Shown: positions 54,181 through 63,836, counted from the stretch's first letter. The stretch is 64,000 nucleotides of DNA from Nocardioides bizhenqiangii (GCF_034661235.1 NZ_CP141059.1:2665501-2729500), one strand, 5' to 3'. Translations and numbers: made by a program. The notes: generated from the letters alone by a model not told the origin.

Positions 54181-56364
54181 GTGTCCGCACTCCCCACCGA
54201 TTCGTCGGCCCCGATCGCCGCTCGCCGGCCGGTGACCGCCACCCACCACGGCCGGTCTCGCACCGACGACTACGAATGGCTCCGGGCCAAGGACGACCCC
54301 GAGGTGATCGCGTACCTCGAGGCCGAGAACGAGCACACCCGGACCCGCACCGCACACCTGGCGGGCCTTCGGCAGCAGATCTTCGACGAGATCAAGTCCC
54401 GCACCCTCGAGACCGACCTGTCGGTGCCCACCCGGGTCCGCGGGTACTGGTACTACGGACGCTCGTTCGAGGGCCGGCAGTACGGCGCCAGCTGCCGGGT
54501 GCCGGTCGTGGACCCCGCCAGCTGGGCTCCCCCGCGCCCCGCCGAGGCCGCGCGGCCGGACGAGCCGGCGCTGCCGGGCGAGCAGCTGCTGCTCGACCTC
54601 GACGCGTTGGCGGAGGGCCACGAGTTCTTCTCCCTCGGCGGCTCCTCGATCAGTCCCGACGACCGGCTCCTGGCCTACTCGACCGACGTCGTGGGCGACG
54701 AGCGCTACACCGTGCGGGTCAAGGACCTCGCGTCGGGCGACCTGCTCGAGGACCAGCTGACCGGAGTGCTGGGCGGTGTCACCTGGGGCGCGACCCCCGA
54801 CCACTTCTACTACTCGACCGTCGACGAGACCTGGCGGGCCGACAAGGTGTGGCGCCACCGTCTCGGCACCGACCAGGCCGCCGACGACCTGGTCTTCCAC
54901 GAGCCGGACGGCAGGTTCTGGGTGGGCGTCGGCCGCACCCGCAGCCGGCGCTACGTCGTCGTGGCCACCTCCGCCAAGAACACCTCCGAGTACCACGTCC
55001 TCGACGCGGCGGACCCGACCGCGGAGCCGTGGTGCTTCGCCGAGCGCGAGGAGGGCGTCGAGTACGCCCTCGAGCATGCCGTCATCGCGGGCGAGGACAC
55101 CTTCCTGGTCCTCCACAACGCGACCGGCCCGGAGTTCGAGCTCGCCACCGCTCCTCCGCGGCCCACCAGCCGCTCCGAGTGGGTACCGCTGCTGGCCCAC
55201 GACCTCGAGGTCCGGCTCGAGGACGTCGACGCCTACGCCGGCCACCTGGTCGTCCAGCAACGCAGCGGCGGCCTGCCCCGGGTCAGGATCCTCGACCTCG
55301 GGCCGGACGGCATCGCCGACGACTGGCTGGTGGAGTTCCCCGGTGAGCTCGCGACGTCGGGCGCGGGCAGCAACCCGTCGTTCGAGCAGCCGACGGTGCG
55401 GGTCGGCATGACGAGCATGGTCCAGCCCGCCTCGGTCTACGACCTCGACGTCCGCACCCGCGAGCGCACGCTGCTGAAGCAGGCACCGGTCCTCGGCGGC
55501 TATCAGCCGGCCGACTACGAGGAGCACCGGCTGTGGGCGACCGCGCCCGACGGCGCACAGGTCCCGATCTCGCTCGTCGTCCGCTCCGACGCCCGCGGTG
55601 CTGGTAGCTCGGGGGGCACGGCACCCGTGCCCCTGCTCCTCTACGGCTACGGCGCCTACGAGGCGTCAATCGACCCCTACTTCTCGGTCGCGCGGCTCTC
55701 CCTGCTCGACCGCGGGGCCGGTTTCGCGATCGCGCACGTCCGCGGCGGCGGCGAGCTGGGCCGGCACTGGTACGACGACGGCAAGCTCGAGCGCAAGCAG
55801 CACACCTTCGACGACTTCGTCGCGTGTGCGCGCCACCTGGTCGCGACCGGGTGGACCACTCCCGATGTGCTGGTCGCCGAGGGCGCGAGCGCCGGCGGAC
55901 TGCTGATGGGCGCGATCGCCAACCAGGCACCGGAGGCTTTCGGCGGCATCGTCGCGGGGGTGCCCTTCGTCGACACCCTCACCTCGATGCTCGACTCCAG
56001 CCTCCCGCTCACGGTCACCGAGTACGACGAGTGGGGCAATCCCGAGGCCGACCCGGTCGCCTACGACCTGATCGCGTCCTACTCGCCCTACGACAACGTC
56101 GCCGACCTGCCCTACCCGCCGATCCTCGCCGAGACGTCCCTCAACGACACCCGGGTGCTCTACGTCGAGCCGGCGAAGTGGATGGCCCGGCTCCGAGCGA
56201 CCGCGCCGGACGCCGACGTGCTGCTGCGCACCGAGATGGCCGCCGGCCACGGCGGCGTGTCCGGCCGGTACCGCGCGTGGCACGACCGGGCGTTCACCCT
56301 CGCCTGGATCCTCGACCGGATGGGCATCTCAGGCGTGGGTACCCCACCGTCACCTCAGGGTTGA
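54181..56364 (+). CDS. ptrB: Oligopeptidase B (S9 family serine protease)
   Basis: GTG 54181 gives 727 residues; the frame is open to GTG 54142. An N-terminal seven-bladed beta-propeller (about 70-415; for example YWYYGRSFEGRQYG and FSLGGSSISPDDRLLAYSTD) caps an alpha/beta-hydrolase domain. The catalytic triad is the serine in VAEGASAGGLLMGAIANQ, the aspartate in SLNDTRVLYVEPAKW and the histidine in AAGHGGVSGRYRAWHDRA. LLYGYGAYEASIDPYFS and AHVRGGGELGRHWYDDGKL are family hallmarks. It cleaves short peptides after basic residues in the cytosol. Two overlapping hairpins follow the stop. Confidence 0.93.
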   Translation: MSALPTDSSAPIAARRPVTATHHGRSRTDDYEWLRAKDDPEVIAYLEAENEHTRTRTAHLAGLRQQIFDEIKSRTLETDLSVPTRVRGYWYYGRSFEGRQYGASCRVPVVDPASWAPPRPAEAARPDEPALPGEQLLLDLDALAEGHEFFSLGGSSISPDDRLLAYSTDVVGDERYTVRVKDLASGDLLEDQLTGVLGGVTWGATPDHFYYSTVDETWRADKVWRHRLGTDQAADDLVFHEPDGRFWVGVGRTRSRRYVVVATSAKNTSEYHVLDAADPTAEPWCFAEREEGVEYALEHAVIAGEDTFLVLHNATGPEFELATAPPRPTSRSEWVPLLAHDLEVRLEDVDAYAGHLVVQQRSGGLPRVRILDLGPDGIADDWLVEFPGELATSGAGSNPSFEQPTVRVGMTSMVQPASVYDLDVRTRERTLLKQAPVLGGYQPADYEEHRLWATAPDGAQVPISLVVRSDARGAGSSGGTAPVPLLLYGYGAYEASIDPYFSVARLSLLDRGAGFAIAHVRGGGELGRHWYDDGKLERKQHTFDDFVACARHLVATGWTTPDVLVAEGASAGGLLMGAIANQAPEAFGGIVAGVPFVDTLTSMLDSSLPLTVTEYDEWGNPEADPVAYDLIASYSPYDNVADLPYPPILAETSLNDTRVLYVEPAKWMARLRATAPDADVLLRTEMAAGHGGVSGRYRAWHDRAFTLAWILDRMGISGVGTPPSPQG

Positions 56365-56406
56365 TCACTGAGAAGTCCCTGAGAGTTGCGGATTGCGGCA
56401 ACTCTC
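56354..56406 (+). terminator. Two overlapping hairpins after ptrB
   Basis: CTCAGGG (56354-56360) can pair with CCCTGAG (56377-56383), or GAGAGTTGC (56381-56389) with GCAACTCTC (56398-56406). The two share GAG 56381-56383 and compete at their edges. The second resembles an ordinary terminator; the first begins inside the ptrB coding end. Confidence 0.5.
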
Positions 56407-56458
56407 CGGCCCGCTGACACGTCTGAGGAGTCGAGAGCACTCTTCGGGCGGCCCCCCA

Positions 56459-56485
56459 GGGAACACGGCAATCCGGAGATGCGTT
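56459..56485 (+). promoter_or_regulatory. SigR/SigH-type promoter of sigB-like gene
   Basis: GGGAAC (56459-56464), exactly 18 bases, then GTT (56483-56485) matches the SigR/SigH consensus GGGAAT-N18-GTT apart from the sixth base. Transcription would begin about 45 nt before ATG 56538. Confidence 0.6.
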
Positions 56486-56537
56486 GGAGACGAAGTACAG
56501 GCGTTGGGACAGCGTCGGTACGCGAAGGAGGGTCGCG

Positions 56538-57497
<960 letters not shown>

Positions 57498-57529
57498 CGG
57501 CAAACTGCTGGCCGCAACCAGAGGCGGCG

Positions 57530-57598
57530 GCGAGCGAAGCGAGCCACGGCGCAGCAGCCGACCCGGCGGAAACTTCGCCCTCGCGAGCGAAGCGAGCC
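57530..57598. repeat. Two exact 16-bp direct repeats GCGAGCGAAGCGAGCC
   Basis: The copies at 57530-57545 and 57583-57598 are identical, 53 bp apart, in the 137-bp gap between the convergent sigma factor and coaE. Each is itself a tandem GCGAGC-GAA-GCGAGC. They may be part of the terminator region. Confidence 0.6.
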
Positions 57599-57634
57599 GC
57601 CTCGAAGCTTGCGCCGTGTCGGCGGGCGCCAGTC

Positions 57635-58228
57635 TCAAGCGCGCTCGCGCGTGAGCTCCGCGTGAACCTCGCGCACCCGCGCCCGCAGCTCCTCCAGCGT
57701 CCCCGTGTTGTCGATGACGTACGTCGCAACGGCCCGCCGGTCCTCCCGGCTGGCCTGAGCGGCGATCCGGGCCTCGGCCTCCTCGCGGGTCCAGCCGCGG
57801 TCGCGGACCATCCGCTCGACCTGGACCTCCGTCGGGACGTCGACCACGATCACCGCGTCGAAGGTCTCCGCCCGCCCGGACTCGGCGAGCAGCGGAATGT
57901 CGTGGACGACGAGGTCGGCGCCGCTCGCGGCCTCCTCGAGCGCGACGATCCGCTCGAACACGAGCGGGTGCACGATCGACTCCAGCACCCGCCGGCGGTC
58001 CTCGTCCGCGAACACGATCGACCCGAGCTCGGCCCGGTCCAGGTCGCCGTCCGCCGTGAGCACCTCCGGCCCGAACGCCTCGACCACCTGGTCCAGGCCG
58101 GGCGTTCCCTTCTCGACCACCTCGCGCGCCAGCTGGTCGGCGTCGATCACCACCGCGCCGAGCTCCCGCAGGATGTCCGACACCGAGCTCTTCCCCGAGG
58201 CGACACCCCCGGTCAGTCCGACGCGCAC
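57635..58228 (-). CDS. coaE: Dephospho-CoA kinase
   Basis: The 197-residue protein opens with the P-loop VGLTGGVASGKSSVSDILRE and VVIDADQLAREVVEKGTPGL, and has the conserved LVVHDIPLLAESGRAETFDA near 105 and REDRRAVATYVIDNTGTLEE near 160. It phosphorylates the ribose 3'-hydroxyl of dephospho-CoA, the last step of CoA synthesis. There is no C-terminal UPF0157 extension of the mycobacterial type. It is divergent from the acyl-CoA synthetase across 23 bp, a pairing of CoA supply and use. Confidence 0.93.
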   Translation of the reverse strand: MRVGLTGGVASGKSSVSDILRELGAVVIDADQLAREVVEKGTPGLDQVVEAFGPEVLTADGDLDRAELGSIVFADEDRRRVLESIVHPLVFERIVALEEAASGADLVVHDIPLLAESGRAETFDAVIVVDVPTEVQVERMVRDRGWTREEAEARIAAQASREDRRAVATYVIDNTGTLEELRARVREVHAELTRERA

Positions 58229-58238
58229 ATCCGGACCC

Positions 58239-58244
58239 TACTGT
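58239..58244 (+). promoter_or_regulatory. -10 element of leaderless acyl-CoA synthetase gene
   Basis: TACTGT ends 7 nt before ATG 58252 and thus favours that ATG over the GTG at 58243. Confidence 0.45.
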
Positions 58245-58251
58245 GATCCGC

Positions 58252-59520
58252 ATGAGGAGTGGTGCTGTCCTCGAGGGTGACCGCGTGGCCCTCCTGGTCC
58301 GGGGATCTCAGGCGTACCTCGACGTCGTGGTCCGCCTGCTGACCGCCGGCGTCTTCCCGATCCCGCTCGACCCGCGTCTCACCACGACCGAGCGGCAGCG
58401 GATCCTGTCCGGGCTCGACCCGACCCTGGTCATCGAGGACGAGCGGGCGCTGGCGGATCTCGCCGCGACCCTCCCGGCGCCCGGACTCCCCCGCGGCCGG
58501 CCGATGCACTGCACCAGCGGGACGACCGGCACGCCCAAGGGGGTGTGGTCGGGTCTCCTCGACGAGCACGCGGCGACCGCGCTCGTCGAGGAGGAGCGCG
58601 AGCTGTGGGGCTTCCGGCCCGGGGACGTCAACCTGGTGCTGGGCCCGCTCTACCACTCCGCGCCGCTCCGCTTCGCAATGGGCACGGCGCTGGCCGGCGG
58701 CCGGGTCGTGATGCCGGGTCCCTTCGATCCGGAGACGGTGACGGCGGCGATCGAGAGCGAGCGGCCGACGACGATGTTCTGCGTACCGACGCACCTCCAG
58801 CGCCTCTTCGCCCACTGGGACGCCCTGATCGAGTCCGGGGGGAGCCCGCCCGACCTGTCGTCGTTCCGGCTGGTCGCCCACGCCGGCGCGCCGTGCCCGA
58901 GCGACGTGAAGCGACGGCTGATCGAGCGGTTCCCTCCCGGGTCGACGTGGGAGTTCTACGGCTCGACCGAAGGACAGTTCACCGCCTGCCGCAGCGAGGA
59001 TTGGCTCGACCGGCCTGGCACCGTCGGGCGCGCCCGGCCGGGACGGCGGCTGACCGCGGACCCGGACGGGACGCTGTGGTGCGTCGTCCCGGAGCACGCC
59101 CGGTTCACCTACTACGGCGACCCCGAGCGGACGGCTGCCGCGTGGCGGGACACCGAGGAAGGGCCGGCGTTCACCGTCGGCGACCACGGGCGGATCGACG
59201 CCGACGGCTACGTCTACCTCGACGGGCGGAGGGAGGACCTCATCATCAGCGGGGGCGTCAACGTCTACCCGGCCGAGGTGGAGCAGGTGCTGGGCGCGTG
59301 CCCGGGGGTCGTCGAGATCGCGGTCTACGGCGTGCCCGACCCGGAATGGGGACAGCGCGTCTGCGCTGCGGTCGTGGGCGAGGTCGACGAGAGCGCGCTG
59401 ACGTCGTACGCCCGGAGCCGTCTGGCACCGCCGAAGCGACCGAAGACCTACGTCTTCCATGACGCGCTGCCCCGCACGCTCACCGGGAAGGTGCGCCGCA
59501 CGGAGCTCACGGCCGGATAG
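58252..59520 (+). CDS. Short AMP-binding acyl-CoA synthetase
   Basis: The 422-residue protein has the ANL-superfamily motifs MHCTSGTTGTPKGVWSGLLD (P-loop, about 84-103), YGSTEGQFTA near 237, GDHGRIDADGYVYLDGRRED near 305 with the hinge, and the catalytic lysine in PRTLTGKVRRTEL at the end. It lacks about 80-100 N-terminal residues of typical 500-residue family members, starting directly at EGDRVALLVRGSQAYLDVVV. It activates a carboxylic acid as acyl-AMP and transfers it to CoA; the substrate is unknown. Small active members of similar length exist, so this need not be a pseudogene. Confidence 0.82.
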   Translation: MRSGAVLEGDRVALLVRGSQAYLDVVVRLLTAGVFPIPLDPRLTTTERQRILSGLDPTLVIEDERALADLAATLPAPGLPRGRPMHCTSGTTGTPKGVWSGLLDEHAATALVEEERELWGFRPGDVNLVLGPLYHSAPLRFAMGTALAGGRVVMPGPFDPETVTAAIESERPTTMFCVPTHLQRLFAHWDALIESGGSPPDLSSFRLVAHAGAPCPSDVKRRLIERFPPGSTWEFYGSTEGQFTACRSEDWLDRPGTVGRARPGRRLTADPDGTLWCVVPEHARFTYYGDPERTAAAWRDTEEGPAFTVGDHGRIDADGYVYLDGRREDLIISGGVNVYPAEVEQVLGACPGVVEIAVYGVPDPEWGQRVCAAVVGEVDESALTSYARSRLAPPKRPKTYVFHDALPRTLTGKVRRTELTAG

Positions 59521-59591
59521 AGCTAGCCCGGGAGATGGGCGAGCAGCCAGCGGGTCCCCTGCCGGAAGTGGGCCCAGGCGTGGCGCGGATG

Positions 59592-60908
59592 TTACTCGCA
59601 GCTTCCGGCCGACCTGCCCCGCAAGACCCTGATCCGCTCCGCCTGTCCGGCGACGTCGCGGTGCCAGGCCCGCACCCGGAACTGCCACGCGGGAACGTTC
59701 GGCAGCCGCTCCGCGATGAACCGCGGCCGTTGCGTCGAGCCCAGGGCTCGCCAGCCGGAAGGGGTCCGTCGAGCCACGGTGTAGCGCGTCGCAAATGCCG
59801 GCTCCCGCCAGGTGAGCGTCGTGCAGCGCTGCCGCGGCTCCGCCCGCAGTCGGGACGGTGCCGCCGGCGGCCGGAACGGGACCGCCGTGATGATGTTGGA
59901 GAACACTGCTCCGTCCGGCGCGTCGTCACCCTTCATCGGCTGCAGCCGGTACCGGTATCGGTGGCCGTTGGTCAGGTAGTGGGCGGTCCAGGTCACCCCG
60001 GTGACCGGGAACGGGAACCGGTGCCACCGTTCGTCCGCTGTGACGTCCCTCCCCCAGACCAGCTGTGCCGTCGCGCCGGGAGGACCGGTCCACGCGAGCG
60101 TGATGAAGCCGTCGCCGGCGACGGCGGTGACCTCGGCACCGCTCCGGGGTCCGACCGGCACGGCGGGAAGCGGTCGAGAGGCCGGCGGACCGACGCCGAC
60201 CTCGGAGAGCCCGTCAGCGACGGCGGCCGCGATCTTGACCTCACCCTGCGCATTGGGGTGAGAGGTGTCCCAGGTGTCTGCGTCCGACGCGTATCGCGCG
60301 GCCGTCCGTGCCACGACGACCTGGCCCGTAGCGTCATCGACCTCGGAGGCGACGTCATCGAGGAGGTCGTTGAACTCGGTCACGCCGGGGAACCAGGTCT
60401 GGGTGGCCTCGGCGAGCACCACGTCGACCTCCAGGTCGGCCGCGTGCACCTCGTCGACGAGCTCAACGGTCCGACCGGCAACGGCCTCCGGTGAAGCGCC
60501 GTACAGCAGGTCGTTGACGCCCAGCATCACCACCACCACGTCCGGTCGGTGGTCCTCCACCAGCCGGCCGGCGGGGACGTCAGGGACGAACGCCTGCATG
60601 CCCCAGCGGGCGGCGTGATCCTTGTCGAACCGCGGGTCGGCGTATGCCATCGATCCGGGCTGGTCGGTGAGGTTGTCCCACAGGTCGCTGCGCGGTCCGA
60701 CGAAGTCCACCGGCACCCCGGCTGCGACGAAGTGTCGCCAGAGCCGGTACCGCCAGGTCCAGTCTCCGGAGGACCCCTGGGTCACCGAGTCGCCGACCAG
60801 CAGGATCCGGACCGGGTCCGGCGACGTCGCATCGACGGCGCGTGCCGACGGTCCCGGCCCCAGGCCGGCGAGCAGCATCACGCCGGCCAGTCCCAGTGCC
60901 GCGCGCAT
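59592..60908 (-). CDS. Secreted SGNH/GDSL hydrolase with fibronectin type III-like domains
   Basis: The 438-residue product has a signal peptide (ALGLAGVMLLAGLGPGPSAR, cleavage near ARA). The SGNH blocks are ILLVGDSVTQGSSGDW (Ser), VVVMLGVNDLLYG (Asn) and DTWDTSHPNAQGEVKIAAAV (Asp/His), followed from about 235 by two fibronectin type III-like modules (VTAVAGDGFITLAWTGPPG and PSRLRAEPRQRCTTLTWREP). It should be an extracellular esterase or acetyl-polysaccharide deacetylase. A 59-bp gap separates it from the GlxA regulator on the same strand. Confidence 0.88.
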   Translation of the reverse strand: MRAALGLAGVMLLAGLGPGPSARAVDATSPDPVRILLVGDSVTQGSSGDWTWRYRLWRHFVAAGVPVDFVGPRSDLWDNLTDQPGSMAYADPRFDKDHAARWGMQAFVPDVPAGRLVEDHRPDVVVVMLGVNDLLYGASPEAVAGRTVELVDEVHAADLEVDVVLAEATQTWFPGVTEFNDLLDDVASEVDDATGQVVVARTAARYASDADTWDTSHPNAQGEVKIAAAVADGLSEVGVGPPASRPLPAVPVGPRSGAEVTAVAGDGFITLAWTGPPGATAQLVWGRDVTADERWHRFPFPVTGVTWTAHYLTNGHRYRYRLQPMKGDDAPDGAVFSNIITAVPFRPPAAPSRLRAEPRQRCTTLTWREPAFATRYTVARRTPSGWRALGSTQRPRFIAERLPNVPAWQFRVRAWHRDVAGQAERIRVLRGRSAGSCE

Positions 60909-60967
60909 TCGAGAGCCCTCCCGCGCACGAGACTAGGTGGTCGGCTGCGGGGCCGCTGGGTTTCGCC

Positions 60968-61933
60968 TCAGGCGGTCGCCTCGGTGGGTGCCGGGCAGAA
61001 CGTCCGCCGGTACTGCAGCGGACTCACGCCGCGGACCCGCTGGAAGTGGTGCCGGAGCGCGGCGGCGTTGCCGAAGCCCACCTCGTTGGCGATCCACTCG
61101 ACCGGCTGCTCGGTGGTCTCGAGCAGCTCTTCGGCGGCGGCGACCCGCTGCGCGGTCACCCAGCTGTGCGGGGTCGTGCCGGTCTCGTCGCGGAACCGCC
61201 GGGCGAAGGTGCGGGGTGACATCAGCGCACGCCGCGCGAGCGAGTCGACGCTGTGCTCCTCGGCGATGTTCTCGAGGATCCAGGTCAGCAGCGGCCGCAG
61301 GGTGTCGGCGTCGCAGTCGGGCACCGCGCGAGCGATGAACTGCGCCTGGCCGCCGTCGCGGTGCGGGGGTACGACGGCGCGCCGGGCGACCATGCTCGCC
61401 ACCGCAGCGCCGTACTCCTGCCTCCAGATGTGCAGGCAGGCGTCCAGGCCGGCCGCGGTTCCGGCGCTGGTCACGACCTGGCCGGTGTCGACGTACAACA
61501 CCTCGGGCACGACCTTGGCCTCGGGGAACCGGGTCTGGAGCTCCTTGGTGTACATCCAGTGCGTGGTGCACTCGCGGCCGTCGAGGAGGCCGGCGGCGCC
61601 CAGCGTGAACGCCCCGCTGCAGACGGAGAGGATCCGGGCGCCCCGGTCGTAAGCCTCACGGATGGCGTCGATCACCGGCCCGGGCGCCAACCGACCGCGC
61701 GGCGTCGCGGGGACAGCCACGAGATCGGCGTCCCGCACCCGCTCGAGGCCCTCGTGGACCTGGAGCGAGAAGCCCATCGACGTGGGGATCGGGTCGGGCG
61801 ACTCGGCGCAGACGGCGAACTCGAGCTTCGGGACACCGTGCGCGGTGCGGTCGAGGCCGAACGCCTCGCACAGCACGCCGAGCTCGAAGGGGGCGACACC
61901 CTCGAAGGCCAGAACGGCCACGTTGGTCAGCAT
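60968..61933 (-). CDS. GlxA family transcriptional regulator (DJ-1/PfpI plus AraC HTH)
   Basis: ATG 61933 gives 321 residues. Residues 1-190 are a DJ-1/PfpI-like amidotransferase fold with VAVLAFEGVAPFELGVLCEA and the nucleophile-elbow region ARILSVCSGAFTLGAAGLLD, where the cysteine is kept. Residues about 215-315 form an AraC DNA-binding pair: HSVDSLARRALMSPRTFARR and PVEWIANEVGFGNAAALRHH. Such regulators often control amine, nitrile or glycine-betaine metabolism. GGCAGAAA/TTTCTGCC repeats lie in the divergent gap in front of it. Upstream in-frame starts lie within or beyond these repeats and are less likely. Confidence 0.88.
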   Translation of the reverse strand: MLTNVAVLAFEGVAPFELGVLCEAFGLDRTAHGVPKLEFAVCAESPDPIPTSMGFSLQVHEGLERVRDADLVAVPATPRGRLAPGPVIDAIREAYDRGARILSVCSGAFTLGAAGLLDGRECTTHWMYTKELQTRFPEAKVVPEVLYVDTGQVVTSAGTAAGLDACLHIWRQEYGAAVASMVARRAVVPPHRDGGQAQFIARAVPDCDADTLRPLLTWILENIAEEHSVDSLARRALMSPRTFARRFRDETGTTPHSWVTAQRVAAAEELLETTEQPVEWIANEVGFGNAAALRHHFQRVRGVSPLQYRRTFCPAPTEATA

Positions 61934-61955
61934 CCGCCCATGCTGGCACCTCAAT

Positions 61956-62026
61956 GGCAGAAAATCAACGTAGTCCGGCATTTCTGCCACTGGTGGCAGG
62001 ATTCCATCACGGGCAGACTTTCTGCC
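61956..62026. promoter_or_regulatory. GGCAGAAA/TTTCTGCC operator cluster
   Basis: GGCAGAAA (61956-61963) faces TTTCTGCC (61981-61988); a second TTTCTGCC lies at 62019-62026 and pairs locally with GGCAGA (62012-62017), and TGCCA-CTGG-TGGCA spans 61985-61998. Three dyads in 71 bp fill the gap between the GlxA regulator and the small membrane protein gene. Confidence 0.6.
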
Positions 62027-62179
62027 ATGACCTACTTCATCCTCCTCGTGATCGTGGCAGCCGTCGCAGCCACGGTGCACGCGATTGTGCGCGACGACCG
62101 CGGCCAGCTGCCGCCCCCCACCTCCCACTCCGTCGACCAAGCATTCCGCCCGCCCGCCAGCCTGCTCAACCGGCGCTGA
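62027..62179 (+). CDS. Small single-pass membrane protein, 50 residues
   Basis: ATG 62027 starts a 50-residue protein with one N-terminal membrane helix (MTYFILLVIVAAVAATVHAI) and a hydrophilic tail (RDDRGQLPPPTSHSVDQAF). Its start lies directly after the TTTCTGCC box, so the operator overlaps its ribosome-binding or leaderless start region. A strong terminator follows 24 bp after the stop. Such tiny genes are easily missed. Function unknown; divergent placement suggests that the GlxA-type protein controls it. Confidence 0.6.
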   Translation: MTYFILLVIVAAVAATVHAIVRDDRGQLPPPTSHSVDQAFRPPASLLNRR

Positions 62180-62202
62180 CCCGCCGCAGGGCTGACAACG
62201 CG

Positions 62203-62236
62203 AACGGCCCCCACGTCCTCGGACGTGGGGGCCGTT
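62203..62236. terminator. Bidirectional rho-independent terminator
   Basis: AACGGCCCCCACGTCC (62203-62218) and GGACGTGGGGGCCGTT (62221-62236) are perfectly complementary. It separates the convergent 50-residue protein gene and rpsA; TTGTTG follows on the plus side. Confidence 0.85.
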
Positions 62237-62257
62237 GTTGCGTTCAGCGTGCGGCGA

Positions 62258-63760
62258 TCAGGCGCTGCCGCCGGTCAGCTTCTCACGGAGCGCCTGGAGC
62301 GCCTCGTCCGACGCGAGCGAGCCGCCCGCGTCCTCGGCCACCTCGGTCTCGTCCGAGGCCGCGCCGGCGCCGGAGGAGTACGTCGTCGCCTCGCCGGCCT
62401 CGATCTCGGCCTGCTTGGCGTCGGCCTGCTGCTTGACGTGCGCCTCCCAGCGGGCGTGCGCCTTGGCGTACTGGTCCTCCCAGAGCGCGCGCTGGTCCTC
62501 GAAGCCCTCGAGCCACTCGCCGGTCTCCGGGTCGAAGCCGTCGGGGTAGACGTAGTTGCCCTGGTCGTCGTAGGTCGCCGGCATGCCGTAGAGGGTCGGG
62601 TCGAACTCCTCGACGTCGGAAGCGGCGGGGTTCTCGTTGGCCTGCTTCAGCGACAGCGAGATCCGGCGACGCTCGAGGTCGATGTCGATGATCTTGACCA
62701 TGACGTCGTCGTTGACCTGGACGACCTGCTCCGGGATCTCCACGTGGCGCTCGGCCAGCTCGGAGATGTGGACCAGGCCCTCGATGCCCTCCTCGACCCG
62801 CACGAACGAGCCGAACGGCACCAGCTTGGTGACCTTGCCGGGCACGATCTGACCGATCTGGTGGGTGCGGGCGAAGTGCTGCCAGGGGTCCTCCTGCGTC
62901 GCCTTGAGCGACAGCGAGACCCGCTCGCGGTCCATGTCGACGTCGAGCACCTCGACGGTGACCTCGTCACCGACGGTGACCACCTCGGACGGGTGGTCGA
63001 TGTGCTTCCACGACAGCTCGGAGACGTGGACCAGGCCGTCGACTCCGCCGAGGTCGACGAACGCACCGAAGTTGACGATCGAGGACACGACGCCCTTGCG
63101 GATCTGGCCCTTCTGCAGCTGGGTGAGGAAGCCGTGGCGCACCTCGGACTGGGTCTGCTCCAGCCAGGCGCGGCGCGACAGCACCACGTTGTTGCGGTTC
63201 TTGTCGAGCTCGATGATCTTCGCTTCGAGGGTCTGACCGACGTACGGCTGCAGGTCGCGCACGCGACGCATCTCCACCAGCGAGGCGGGGAGGAAGCCGC
63301 GGAGCCCGATGTCGATGATCAGGCCGCCCTTGACGACCTCGATCACGGTGCCCTCGACGACGCCGTCGGCCTCCTTGATCTCCTCGATCGTGCCCCAGGC
63401 GCGCTCGTACTGGGCGCGCTTCTTGGACAGGATGAGGCGGCCTTCCTTGTCCTCCTTCTGGAGGACCAGGGCCTCGACCTTGTCGCCGACCGAGACGACC
63501 TCGGACGGGTCGACGTCGTGCTTGATCGACAGCTCGCGCGAGGGGATGACGCCCTCGGTCTTGTAGCCGATGTCGAGCAGGACCTCGTCCCGGTCGACCT
63601 TGACGATGGTGCCATCCACGATGTCACCGTCGTTGAAGTACTTGATGGTCTGGTCGATCGCGGCCAGGAAGTCCGCCTCCGAGCCGATGTCGTTGACCGC
63701 CACCTGAGGGGCGTCGTCGTCGTATCGGCTGGCCAGCGGGGTCGAGAGGGTGCTCGTCAT
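62258..63760 (-). CDS. rpsA: 30S ribosomal protein S1
   Basis: The 500-residue protein has four S1 RNA-binding repeats, at about 45-110 (GDIVDGTIVKVDRDEVLLDI), 130-195 (GVVEGTVIEVVKGGLIIDIG), 215-285 (GQIRKGVVSSIVNFGAFVDL) and 300-372 (GQIVPGKVTKLVPFGSFVRV). A charged, probably disordered tail of about 120 residues follows, typical of actinobacterial S1. It binds mRNA on the small subunit and helps initiation. In a genome with many leaderless mRNAs its role may be narrower than in E. coli. Its leader has a GCGGTC-TCCC-GACCGC hairpin (63811-63826). Confidence 0.95.
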   Translation of the reverse strand: MTSTLSTPLASRYDDDAPQVAVNDIGSEADFLAAIDQTIKYFNDGDIVDGTIVKVDRDEVLLDIGYKTEGVIPSRELSIKHDVDPSEVVSVGDKVEALVLQKEDKEGRLILSKKRAQYERAWGTIEEIKEADGVVEGTVIEVVKGGLIIDIGLRGFLPASLVEMRRVRDLQPYVGQTLEAKIIELDKNRNNVVLSRRAWLEQTQSEVRHGFLTQLQKGQIRKGVVSSIVNFGAFVDLGGVDGLVHVSELSWKHIDHPSEVVTVGDEVTVEVLDVDMDRERVSLSLKATQEDPWQHFARTHQIGQIVPGKVTKLVPFGSFVRVEEGIEGLVHISELAERHVEIPEQVVQVNDDVMVKIIDIDLERRRISLSLKQANENPAASDVEEFDPTLYGMPATYDDQGNYVYPDGFDPETGEWLEGFEDQRALWEDQYAKAHARWEAHVKQQADAKQAEIEAGEATTYSSGAGAASDETEVAEDAGGSLASDEALQALREKLTGGSA

Positions 63761-63836
63761 ATGGAGAGGTCAGTCCTTGGATGGGCAGATGTAGAGGGCA
63801 TGGAACGACCGCGGTCGGGAGACCGCAGACTTGTCC

